From Eucalyptus grandis (taxonomy: Eukaryota > Streptophyta > Magnoliopsida > Myrtales > Myrtaceae), in NCBI RefSeq assembly GCF_016545825.1, contig NC_052614.1, forward strand, positions 40,208,072-40,272,071: a stretch of 64,000 nucleotides of DNA, in the 5' to 3' direction. Under the pieces are notes generated by a model that was not told the origin of the DNA, did no database searches, and saw nothing but the letters and a program-made list of their open reading frames with translations. Positions 13,737-24,813 of the stretch are shown piece by piece. Each line of letters opens with the position of its first letter. Within the stretch, counting starts at the first letter, position 1. Both the position numbers and the translations under genes were made by a program.

Positions 13737-13757
13737 TATATATATATATATATATAT
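13737..13757. repeat. (AT)n microsatellite
   Basis: Uninterrupted TA dinucleotide run in AT-rich spacer; nothing else is attached to it. Confidence 0.85.
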
Positions 13758-14790
13758 TTATCATCTCTTTTGACTTGGTCAAAAGTAGAGTTGAATAAAA
13801 AAAAAGAAAAGAAAAAGAAAGTGGACTTCATCCTTAAAAAGAAAAACGCACGAATGAATAGAAAAGGGAAAAGAAAGGAGGAGAGAGAAAGGAATGGAAA
13901 GAAACGGAAGAAGGAGAAGAGGGATTTGTCGGTATGCTCATAGACCTCATCAAGTTGGATTTACTTCGGTTCGTAACATTCTGTAAGTGCTCGCACCCTT
14001 CATTCTTCTAATCGGGATAATATTGAAATTAGGATTCAATTTTAGATCAAATGAAATTTAAACTATGAAATCTGATGTTGGAGTTTTTAAGTTGAGAAAT
14101 TATAGAAGATTGATAATTTAGGGTTTTGTAGAGCTGTGAGTTTTTATATAATTGATTCATACTTAAGATCTACCTGAAACAAATTTTCGAAGTTGGACAC
14201 GCATGATGAACAATATGTGACTAGTAGCTTTTGGGCCAAATTTCGTCATTTTTCAACTTGATTTTAGGTTGGCCAATTTACAGATATTCTAGTACTCCAA
14301 AAGGGCTTTTCTTGAAGCAGAGTTCAGTGAAAAGAATTGTGGCATGATTAATTTTTGCGCAAGCTCCACACTGCAAACAACTTTGGGTGATCGCTTTGGA
14401 TGAACAATTTGTGAGCACGTGAGTCGTTTTGTTAGTGTTTAAGGTCACTTAGCTGAGTTGAGGTAGCCTTGTATTCGATTTTAACATTGTTTCTCACTTA
14501 TATTATTAGATTGTGAGTTTGAGGATTAAGTAACCTTCATTGATTGATTTTGAGGCATTCTTGGGTGAGTGGTGTTATCTCCTTCAAATTTGTATACTCA
14601 TGAAAGCGATATAGATTAGATATATTATAAGTTATGAAAGAGCATGTTTTGATGCATAAAATATGATTTGGGTATTTGCTAACCTTTCGACTATTTGAAA
14701 GGGTATGGAAAGCAATTTTGGAAACAATTTGTGAGTTAATTATTGTGAAATAATTTCAAAAATGTGTTATGAAAGGTGTTGTAAAATTTT

Positions 14791-14794
<4 letters not shown>

Positions 14795-14827
<33 letters not shown>
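14795..14827. repeat. (AT)n microsatellite
   Basis: About sixteen AT units in AT-rich spacer. Confidence 0.85.
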
Positions 14828-14830
<3 letters not shown>

Positions 14831-15956
14831 TATTTTGTGAATTAGTTTATGGAATGAGTTCTAAAATAATTTGAATTTTTTTTTTATGAAAAATGTTACG
14901 AAAGGTTATACATTTCAATTTGTGAATTTGGTTTACGAAGAATTCTAAAATGGTTTCAAAATATCATGTGAAATGTATTATGTTTGATAAATGAAGTTGA
15001 AAAAGATTTTGCATTTTTTTTTTTTTTTTTTGTGAAATTAACTAGTTATATTGATTTTGGATTTGATTCATGATATTAGAGAATGTGGATTGGCTGCTTA
15101 ATATTGTTGTGAATCTAGTTAAGGTTTTTTTGGCATGCATACTAATATAAAGATATCCTTGTGTGTCAATTGGTGATATCGACAATATATGTGGAAACTT
15201 AGCTAAGAAGAATCTTGGTCACCTTGTCAAAAAGCGTTATGCATGATCATTGTTAGATAGCATGAGTTTGGTTAATAAAACAAATCATTGACAAGTTTTT
15301 TAAGATTAGTTGATGGAATGGACCCTTGACATGTGATTTGAAATGAGATTGATTAATGGAATAGACTATTAATGTATAACTAAGATGCTGTTGACTTAAA
15401 TGTGGATTTTTGACACATTTAAGGTTTTGTTGAAATGATACAACTTATTTTTGGTATTGTACGCATACTATGTATTAGATTTGAAAAATAAGTCCCTAGT
15501 ATTGTTTTGTAAATGTGCAAAATGGATGTTAAAATTACTTAGAAGATATGTACTACTTATTGAACTACGATTACTCACCTCATTCTTTCCAAATCTTTTT
15601 AGATTACTTAGTAGCGACTGATGGTAGAAAAAGTGTTATTAACAAGGACTTTTGGAAGTTGGATTTTCGATTTAGTTTAAGGGAGTTGTATATATATCTA
15701 CGATGAAATTTGTTGGGTTTAGTTAAGTTTGAGGTGTAAATATTTCTTTTTATAGATTATAAAAACACTGATACGGCACTTCTTGCCTTTATAGAACTCA
15801 TATGAGGTTTTCTCAAGTAATGGTTTGCTAGTTATCAAATATTCATAGATAAAGATATATATTTGATAATAGGTTATTGATAGCTTTTGAAGTTGCGTCC
15901 TTTGAGAGGAAAAATTGGTCATGTCAATCTCCTCTTCTAGTAGGCAATAGGCTTGA

Positions 15957-15976
15957 CTATATGTATATGTATATGC

Positions 15977-16010
<34 letters not shown>

Positions 16011-16031
16011 TTATATGTATATTTATATGTA
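15957..16031. repeat. (TATATG)n hexamer array
   Basis: About twelve copies of a TATATG hexamer with a few substitutions (TATGCA, TTTATATG). It ends about 25 bases before the left edge of the tandem duplication, a possible but unproven contributor to instability. Confidence 0.85.
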
Positions 16032-16328
16032 ATTAGTCACTAGTTCTACTTAGGAACCGGTCAAATCGACTTGATTCTTAAGTGTAACTTGTAGGTTCAA
16101 GGCTCAATTTGGCGATCAAATTGAACTTGATTGGTTCCAAATTTTGAACTCGCAAACCTACTTAATTCTTCTTGGAATCGGATTTTGAAAAAAAAAATAC
16201 GAGATTTTTTTGTGGGCAAAAGAGAACATAATACTTAGCCAAGAGATTTCTCATGTATCTTGGTCTTTCTCCACATAATGATAACCTTGGTGAAAGACAG
16301 TCCATTATGTTATCGATACAGCGACAAT

Positions 16329-16350
16329 GCGTCTCTCTCTCTCTCTCTCT
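16329..16350 (+). repeat. (CT)n microsatellite before SCPL-B TATA box
   Basis: About ten CT units directly upstream of the TATTTAAA box; the matching tract in SCPL-C (21693-21716) is longer. Confidence 0.8.
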
Positions 16351-16354
16351 CAAT

Positions 16355-16362
16355 TATTTAAA
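16355..16362 (+). promoter_or_regulatory. Probable TATA box of SCPL-B
   Basis: TATTTAAA 56 bases before the ATG, after a (CT)n tract, in the same arrangement as SCPL-A and SCPL-C. Confidence 0.55.
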
Positions 16363-16417
16363 GGGGGCCTCCTGGACACATCCTGGTCCATCCTAAGCTT
16401 TCTTGGGAACAAGAGAG

Positions 16418-16526
16418 ATGGCATCACTATCCTCAATCAACACCCTCATTCTATTGTCCATCCACCTCCTAGTCTTCCTGAGCAGCCCCTTGACCACCAC
16501 CTGCATCAAAACACCCCAAGAAACAG

Positions 16527-16557
<31 letters not shown>

Positions 16558-17370
16558 GGCACTCCCACCGGAAGGGGAAGGGGTAGTATCTCAGGACTCA
16601 GAATCAGACAGGGTCATAAATCTCCCAGGGCAGCCTTCAGCCCCCTCCATCTCTCACTTCTCAGGCTATATCACAGTAAATGAGGCCCATGGGAGGGCCC
16701 TCTTCTACTGGTTCTTTGAGGCCCAGTCTCAACCTTCACAGAGACCTCTTCTTCTCTGGTTCAATGGAGGTAGAAACGTGCAATATTTGCACTAATTGAT
16801 AATGGAAACAAGAATGCTTGATTGTTGATGGTTTTTTCACTCTTCTGTTTGACAATTGATTTGTGAAGGGCCTGGTTGTTCATCGGTCGGGTACGGCGCT
16901 GCCGTCGAATTGGGGCCCCTCAGAGTAGACACCAACGGGACTGGCCTTCTCTACAACAAACATGCTTGGAATCAAGGTCTTTCCTTCTTTTTTGACGAAG
17001 CAACCCAGTCATAATTGGCCTTTGCATAAAAAACAAAAGAGATAGAAAAAGCAAATACAAATAGAGGAACTTGACGAGCTGTTGACTTTGTGCTGCAGAA
17101 GCGAATCTGCTGTTCGTGGAGTCGCCAGTTGGAGTCGGGTTCTCTTACACCGACACATCTTCTGATCTGTCCATGCTGGATGATGCCTTTGTTGGTAAAT
17201 ATCTACTTTTCTTTCAGTTCAGCCGTTGCTCTTGAAATGAACTTCATGACTGATGAAGGAGAGTGCTTGAATTATTCTCAGCTGAAGATGCATACAGCTT
17301 CTTAGTGAATTGGCTTCAAAAGTTCCCACAGTTCAAGACCCATGATTGCTTCCTTGCTGGAGAAAGCTAT

Positions 17371-17415
<45 letters not shown>

Positions 17416-19459
17416 ACTTATGCCAAGCTTGGTTCAGACATTTCTTTGTTACTTTCACAGGTCACTATGTTCCTCAGCTAGCTGAGCTGATCTACGACAG
17501 GAACAAAGACACGGCTAAGTACACACCAATCAACCTTAAAGGCTTCATTGTGAGTTACTCAACAAGCCTCGAACCCTGTCCCAAGAAATCGATGATTCCG
17601 ATCCCGACATCTCGTTTTTGTTATTCAACTTTCATTTTCGATTTTGTTAATCTCTTTCGTGACTGCTTATCCACAATGGCAAAGAAGAAATTGCATTACA
17701 GTCATATTCAATCACCCAATAAAAGCAACAGCGTCTTAATCTCTCGCGGTCGTCTTAACTTGTGAGCCTACTGATGACATATAACGAATCAATAATCCAG
17801 AAAAAAAAGAAGCAATATTGAGTGTAGCAATACGAAATTAACTAGTCAAGTTGCAGGTAGGGAATCCAGAAACGAATGACTACTATGACTACAAGGCCGT
17901 GCTCGAGTATGCATGGAGCCACGCTGTGATCTCGGACCAACTCTACCACAAATGCAAGCGAGCCTGCAATTTCACAGTCTCCGACTGGTCTGACGAGTGC
18001 AACGAGGGCATGAACACCGTGTTCACGACCTACCAGCAAGAGATCGACATCTACAACATCTACGCCCCGACATGTCTCCTCAACTCCTCCTCAGCATCTT
18101 CTTCTCTGTCTCACAGAAGTGAAAGCCACTTCGAGCCGCTCACCAAGGTAACCAACGCAATCACAAACGCACACGGTCGACTCATCTCATCAACCACATG
18201 TTGGATACTATGTGAATCCTGATTATAGTCGGCCCGGAAATGCGATTGTTGCAGGTGAATGGATACAGTTCGAGGACGATGAGAATCCCAGGAGGGTATG
18301 ATCCATGTTTCACTCAGTATGCAGAGATGTACCTCAACAGACAAGACGTTCAATCTTCTCTCCACGTGAGGACAGTCAACTCCAACACCATCAGCTGGAA
18401 GGCGTGCAAGTACGTATTCAGACGACTCAATAAGCATTGAATCATCATCCATCTTCGTCCATCTTCGTCCATCATCATCTTCATCGCTTTCTGATGCATT
18501 CGTCTTTCCCTGACTTTTCCTTCCGCATCTGTTCTTCTTGTTTCCACCAAGTCAATCCTTGGGAAATACGTATAGCTACTCGGTCTTCTCAGTACTGCCA
18601 ATCTACACCAAGCTCATCAAGGGTGGGCTCAAGATATGGGTGTACAGGTAAGATCACAATTTGCTTCATGGTTTTCTCTCTCATTTCCTGGTTATTTAAC
18701 CGGAGGAAAAAGATTTCATCGATAAATTCCTCCTTGCAAAGTAGACGGTATCATTAACATGATAAAAGAACACAAAAGATATCATTGAACTCTCGAGCCC
18801 GTGCTCTCGTTATCAGTCGTATTGGATCGTATCAATACAAGTACATTGCTACCAATGTATTTTGCGGAATTTGACACTCAGCATCTAAATAACTCGCGAT
18901 CATATATATGATTACGGAGTCGGGAATAATCCTAATGAAGAGAACAAGAATTTATGAACGTTATTGATCGACTTCGGGTTTGGGCTTCGGGAGACAGCGG
19001 CGACACGGATGGGAGAGTGCCGGTGATCGGGTCGAGATACTGCGTAGAAGCTCTCGGGCTGTCTATTAAATCGCCCTGGCGCTCGTGGTACCATGATCAT
19101 CAGGTTAGCAGTTATGAACTTTTTACATCGTTATCATTTTGCTTTTTCGTTCACTTTAAACACATACTTTTCTAAGGAAAAAATGATTAATTAATACTGC
19201 GATTATAATTTTTTGTTCGAAATGCCGCAATTAAATTAAAAAAAGTGGGATAAGTGAGCAAAAAGTAATAATAATAATTTAATTTTTTTTTTTTTTTTTT
19301 TGGGGGCAGGTTGCGGGGAGGATGGTGGAATATGAGGGAGGATTGGCATTAGTAACAGTAAGAGGTGCTGGTCACTTGGTGCCTCTGGACAAGCCCAGTG
19401 AGGCCCTTGCTCTCCTTCACTCTTTCTTGACCGGTCAAGATCTCCGCAGGCAGAGATAA
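16418..19459 (+). CDS. Serine carboxypeptidase-like protein B (S10 family), ten exons, intact
   Basis: Paralogue of SCPL-A with the same ten-exon structure: 16418-16769, 16869-16976, 17099-17194, 17282-17374, 17461-17549, 17857-18147, 18255-18409, 18552-18647, 18998-19103, 19310-19459. Phases all agree, giving 511 aa. A hydrophobic signal peptide is followed by a run of eight Gln (CAG repeats) absent from A. The oxyanion motif NGGPGCSS and triad Ser about 214 (GESYAG), Asp about 431 (GDTDGRVP) and His about 484 (GAGHLVP) are present. It is secreted or vacuolar; the closest group is probably SCPL31-34. Exon 7 is one codon longer than in A. The following gene, SCPL-C, is a very recent near-copy. 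Substrate is unknown. Confidence 0.95.
17375..17416 (+). repeat. (CT)n microsatellite at the 5' end of SCPL-B intron 4
   Basis: About twenty CT units, interrupted once by GT, beginning at the splice donor. It is the intron 4 tract shared by all three SCPL copies. Confidence 0.85.
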
Positions 19460-21278
19460 AAAAATTTATTCTTTTTATCCTGCTATTTTTCATTTTCCCT
19501 GTGGGACAGAGTTAAAAAAATAAAATAAAATGTGTCTGATTTTCATATATTTTGAAAGGAAGTGATGGTAATTTCTACTTTTGCATTGAGATGGGATTAG
19601 AGTGTCTATTTTACCTGTCTTTTTTTTTTTTTTTTTTTTGAAGTTAGACAACAAAAGTAAAAATAAAAGATTTAGATGCAACGATGGATATAAACATCAT
19701 ATCATGTCGAAATAAAACACAAACATATATAGGAGTATGAGGCTTGGCGAATCTTCGTGGACAAACTATTATGTGAGTTTGTGATATTGTTTGAACTTAT
19801 GGTACAAGGAATTTATATATATGAAATCCACCTGTTGCAATTTACATCCTCTATGCCATCAAATCCACGTTTACTTTAACTATATGAAAAGCAAACTCCA
19901 AAATACTTTACAGATATCATTCTAAAAACAGTCTTAAAAAAGTCAAAAGAGCTAAAGCCCTCTATTCCTTATGTTTCTATTCACATTTGTAGTTCACAAA
20001 TAAAATGATACATGACATAATAGTGTAATAATTTAAGCGGTGAACGTGGTCCACGGTTCTGCTACAAACTAGCCTACCCCAAGATCGACCTGGAGCTGAG
20101 CCTTCCAATTGCCATATAGAACCGGAAAATTATCCCTCATTTCTTTTTAATTTTGAATGTATCGAAAATTGGATATCCCTTTTTTTTTTAGTTCAGACGT
20201 TGTCCTTGTGAATTCTTTTTTTCTTTTCTTTACTAACTTATCAAAAATGCGATATATATTTCTAATAGACTAAGTTCTTTTGTATGACCAATAAATTTAA
20301 GTCCCAACCTAGAAATTGAATTAAACCTGATTGGTTTCTGAATTTTGAACTCACGAACCTACCCAATTCTCTTTGGAATTGGACTTGAATGGACCAAGCG
20401 AGGTCCTCGTTCCATGGGAACATCCACGTCATAGGGTAAGGATGGTTTTTTATGCGACATAAACCTCGGTCGCCTCTATGTAACATCTTATACGAAGATA
20501 TCTATATTTATATTTTACATGGTGTTGAAAGTTTGAAGAAATTCACTCAGGCCCATTACAGAAAACAAACATTAATGGCTCATCCTAATAAATATCTTAA
20601 TGCCAGTTTTCTACATTAGGTGATCTCCACTTCTTACCTTTGATTGTTTCAAAATTTTGCAAAAACTTGCATCGTCAATTTTATCTAACTCAAAACACCG
20701 GAAGAGTTTTCAAAACGTCACCATATCAAAATACTCAACCCAACCAACCTTCATCAAATATGGAAAAAAGTGTTGCCTATTCCATGCTCTCAACCGCACT
20801 TTTAATTACACGAAACCAATCACATTACGTCTACAACCAATCACCCCGTATTAAAATTTATTTATCTTTCAACTAATTTAAGTTAAGGGTCAAAATTGAA
20901 TATCTTCATATAGCAACAATATAAAAGTTCTGGCAGGACCACGTCTAATAAATTAGAAATTCAGAAACCGCATTACACCTTAAAATGAAGTGAAGTGATC
21001 ATCTACGTAGTTTCTTTTTTCAAAATTGCCCAACTCAACAAAAGGTGAAAAAAGACAAAAGCAAGAGGGGTGGGGCCCCTTTGGTATAGCCAAAAAAGCA
21101 AGCAAGATTATATCTCCTCTCTAATTAACCCGTTTTGGCACCACCCCGCCCAAACCCAACACCGCCATTTCGCGCTCTCTCTCTCTCTCTCTCTTGATCA
21201 TCTGGGTCAGCATTCACTTCCTCCCCAACACCATCTCCTTCGCACCCAGATTCTCTCCTTCTAGGGCACGACCCCGCA
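19460..21278. other. SCPL-B 3' flank, no gene
   Basis: AT-rich sequence holding the SCPL-B 3' UTR and spacer. It is nearly identical to 24814-26635 after SCPL-C, apart from small indels. 19850-20250 also resembles the flank of SCPL-A. A (CT)n tract at 21175-21194 and the GC-rich sequence from 21062 are the copied leader of the Agenet gene. Confidence 0.7.
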
Positions 21279-21412
21279 ATGCCGCCCCTCCCCTCCTCCT
21301 TCGCCAAGGACGACGCCGTCGAGATCCTCCACCTCTGGCCTCCGTGGCGCCCTCTACCCTGCCATCGTGCTTCGGTTGCCGGCCCGTGCCAAGAAGCTCA
21401 TCTTCATCGAGT
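21279..21412 (+). pseudogene. Truncated 5' fragment of the Agenet-domain gene
   Basis: Begins with the same ATG and first codons (MPPLPSSFAKDDAVEIL) as the Agenet gene at 26636 and stops at IFIEY, where the duplication breakpoint cuts it. It has lost about 11 bases in the early Gly/Pro-rich part, which shifts its frame, but keeps the base that the full gene lacks in the ALYPA segment. It is directly followed by the SCPL-C promoter segment. Non-functional by truncation. Confidence 0.85.
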
Positions 21413-21719
21413 ACCGATCGAATCGACTTGATTCTTAAGTGTAACTTGTAGGTTCAAGGCTCAATTTGACAATCGAATTGAACTTGATTGGTTCCAAATT
21501 TTGAACCCGCAAACCTACTTAATTCTTCTTGGAATCGGATTTTGAAAAAAAAAAAATACGAGATTTTTTTGTGGGCAAAAGAGAACATAATACTTAGCCA
21601 AGAGATTTTTCATGTACCTTGGGCTTTCTCCACAAATTGATGACCTTGGTGAAAGACAGTCCATTATGTTATCGACATACAACGGTAATGCGTCTCTCTC
21701 TCTCTCTCTCTCTCTCAAT

Positions 21720-21727
21720 TATTTAAA
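21720..21727 (+). promoter_or_regulatory. Probable TATA box of SCPL-C
   Basis: TATTTAAA 56 bases before the ATG, after a long (CT)n tract. Only about 370 bases of original upstream sequence lie between the start codon and the duplication breakpoint, so any more distal control elements of SCPL-B are missing here. Confidence 0.5.
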
Positions 21728-21782
21728 GGGGGCCTCCTGGACACATCCTGGTCCATCCTAAGCTTTCTTGGGGACAAGAGAG

Positions 21783-22731
21783 ATGGCATCGCTATCCTCA
21801 ATCAACACCCTCATTCTATTGTCCATCCACCTCCTAGTCTTCCTGAGCAGCCCCTTGACCACCACCTGCATCAAAACACCCCAAGAAACAGAGCAGCAGC
21901 AGCAGCAACAGCAGAAGCAGGCACTCCCACCGGAAGGGGAAGGGGTATTATCTCAGGACTCAGAATCAGACAGGGTCATAAATCTCCCAGGGCAGCCCTC
22001 AACCCCCTCCATCTCTCACTTCTCAGGCTATATCACAGTAAATGAGGCCCATGGGAGGGCCCTCTTCTACTGGTTCTTTGAGGCCCAGTCTCAACCTTCA
22101 CAGAGACCTCTTCTTCTCTGGTTCAATGGAGGTAGAAACGTGCAATATTTGCACTAATTGATAATGGAAACAAGAATGCTTGATTGTTGATGGTTTTTCG
22201 CTCTTCTGTTTGACAATTGATTTGTGAAGGGCCTGGTTGTTCATCGGTTGGGTACGGCGCTGCCGTCGAATTGGGGCCCCTCAGAGTAGACACCAACGGG
22301 ACTGGCCTTCTCTACAACAAACATGCTTGGAATCAAGGTCTTTCCTTCTTTTTTGACGAAGCAACCCAGTCATAATTGGCCTTTGCATAAAAAACAAAAG
22401 AGATAGAAAAAGCTAAGAAAAATAGAGGAACTTGACGAGCTGTTGACTTCGTGCTGCAGAAGCGAATCTGCTGTTCGTGGAGTCGCCAGTTGGAGTCGGG
22501 TTCTCTTACACCGACACATCTTCTGATCTGTCCATGCTGGATGATGCCTTTGTTGGTACATATCTACTTTTCTTTCAGTTCAGCTGTTGCTCTTGAAATG
22601 AACTTAATGACTAATAAAGGAGAGTGCTTGAATTATTCTCAGCTGAAGATGCATACAGCTTCTTAGTGAATTGGCTTCAAAAGTTCCCACAGTTCAAGAC
22701 CCATGATTGCTTCCTTGCTGGAGAAAGCTAT

Positions 22732-22777
<46 letters not shown>

Positions 22778-24813
22778 TATGCCAAGCTTGGTTCAGACAT
22801 TTCTTTGTTACTTTCACAGGTCACTATGTTCCTCAGCTAGCTGAGCTGATCTATGACAGGAATAAAGACACGGCTAAGTACACATCAATCAACCTTAAAG
22901 GCTTCATTGTGAGTTACTCAACAAGCCTCGAACCCTGTCCCAAGAAATCGATGATTCCGATCCCGACATTTTGATTTTGTTATTCAACTTTCATTTTCGA
23001 TTTTGTTAATCTCTTTCGTGACTGCTTATCAACAATGGCAAAGAAGAAATTGCATTACAGTCATATTCAATCACCCAATAAAAGCAACAGCGTCTTAATC
23101 TCTCGCGGTCGTCTTAACTTGTGAGCCTACTGATGACATATAACGAATCAATAATCCGGAAAAAAAGAAGCAATGCTGGAGCAGCAATACGAAATTAACT
23201 AGTCAAGTTGCAGGTAGGGAATCCAGAAACGAATGACTACTATGACTACAAGGCCGTGCTCGAGTATGCATGGAGCCACGCTGTGATCTCGGACCAACTC
23301 TACCACAAATGCAAGCGAGCCTGCAATTTCACAGTCTCCGACTGGTCTGACGAGTGCAACGAGGGCATGAACACCGTGTTCACGACCTACCAGCAAGAGA
23401 TCGACATCTACAACATCTACGCCCCGACATGTCTCCTCAACTCCTCCTCAGCATCTTCTTCTCTGTCTCACAGAAGTGAAAAGCCACTTCGAGCCGCTCA
23501 CCAAGGTAACCAACGCAATCACAAACGCACACGATCGACTCATCTCATCAACCACATGTTGGATACTATGTGAATCCTGATTATAGTCGGCCCGGAAATG
23601 CGATTGTTGCAGGTGAATGGATACAGTTCGAGGAAGATGAGAATCCCAGGAGGGTATGATCCATGTTTCACTCAGTATGTAGAGATGTACCTCAACAGAC
23701 AAGACGTTCAATCTTCTCTCCACGTGAGGACAGTCAACTCCAACACCATCAGCTGGAAGGCGTGCAAGTACGTATGCAGACGACTCAAGAAGCATTAAAT
23801 CATCATCCATCTTCGTCCATCTTCGTCCATCATCATCCATCATCATCTTCATCGCTTTCTGATGCATTCGTCTTTCCCTGATTTTTCCTTCCGCATCTGT
23901 TCTTCTTTGTTTCCACCAAGTCAATCCCTGGGAAATACGTATAGCTACTCGGTCTTCTCAGTACTGCCAATCTACACCAAGCTCATCAAGGGTGGGCTCA
24001 AGATATGGGTGTACAGGTAAGATCACAACTTGCTTCATGGTTTTCTCTCTCAGGTTCTGGTTATTTAACCGGAGGAAAAAGATTTCATCGATAAATTCCT
24101 CCTTGCAAAGTAGACGGTATCATTAACATGATAAAAGAACACAAAAGATATCATTGAACTCTCACGAGCCCGTGCTCTCGTTATCAGTCGTATTGGATCG
24201 TATCAATACAAGCACATTGCTACCAACGTATTTTGCGGAATTTGACACTAAATAACCCGCGATCATATATATGATTACGGAGTCGGGAATAATCCTAATG
24301 AAGAGAACAAGAAAGAATTTATCAATGTTATTGATCGACTTTGGGTTTGGGCTTCGGGAGACAGCGGCGACGCGGATGGGAGAGTGCCGGTGATCGGGTC
24401 GAGGTACTGCGTAGAAGCTCTCGGGCTGTCTATTAAATCGCCATGGCGCTCGTGGTACCATGATCATCAGGTTAGCAGTTATTAATTATTATCATTTTGC
24501 TTTCTCATTCCCTTTAAACACGTACTTTTTTAAGGAAAAAGATGATTAATTAATACTCTGATTATAATTTTTTTGTTCGAAAATGCAGCAATTATAATTA
24601 TAAAAAGTGGGATTAGTGAGCAAGAATTAATAATAATTTTTTTTTTTTTTTTTTTTTTTGGCAGGTTGCGGGAGGATGGTGGAATATGAGGGAGGATTGG
24701 CACTAGTAACAGTAAGAGGTGCTGGTCACTTGGTGCCTCTGGACAAGCCCAGTGAGGCCCTTGCTCTCCTTCACTCTTTCTTGACCGGTCAAGATCTCCG
24801 CAGGCAGAGATAA
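21783..24813 (+). pseudogene. Serine carboxypeptidase-like copy C (S10 family), two frameshifts
   Basis: Near-copy of SCPL-B. Exons: 21783-22131, 22230-22337, 22460-22555, 22643-22735, 22820-22908, 23214-23505, 23613-23767, 23921-24016, 24365-24470, 24665-24813. Signal peptide, Gln run (seven residues), [22 protein letters not shown] and GAGHLVP coding segments are all present. Exon 6 has one extra A (run at 23479-23482), making it 292 instead of 291 bases; exon 10 lacks one G near 24670, making it 149 instead of 150. The first shift puts exons 7-9 out of frame and loses the catalytic Asp and His; the second would restore the sum only after that. There are no other stops or splice changes, so this is either a very young pseudogene or a good gene with two consensus errors. 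Confidence 0.85.
22736..22774 (+). repeat. (CT)n microsatellite at the 5' end of SCPL-C intron 4
   Basis: About nineteen uninterrupted CT units starting at the splice donor. The interruption seen in SCPL-B is absent. Confidence 0.85.

Larger units (their letters stand above)
11192..16055. other. AT-rich spacer between SCPL-A and SCPL-B
   Basis: No gene. 11192-11660 is the 3' flank of SCPL-A and includes its UTR. A TIR element follows (separate entry). 12700-13100 resembles the 3' flank of SCPL-B (about 19850-20250), a trace of the older A-B duplication. 13070-13620 has a GC-rich GAGGGT/GGCGAG interior like that of the MULE-type MITEs further right. 13850-15950 is AT-rich, has no open frame of note, and may be old retroelement sequence. 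Reading frames here are short and low in complexity. Confidence 0.6.
16056..21412. repeat. Tandem segmental duplication, unit 1 (SCPL-B plus Agenet 5' fragment)
   Basis: First of two direct copies of about 5.36 kb. The left edge (ACCGGTCAAATCGACTTGAT) matches the start of unit 2 at 21413. The right edge breaks off in Agenet exon 1 coding sequence at ATCGAGTAC. The shared ACC at the join suggests microhomology. Within the unit: SCPL-B, its 3' flank, and the first about 134 coding bases of the Agenet gene. Confidence 0.9.
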
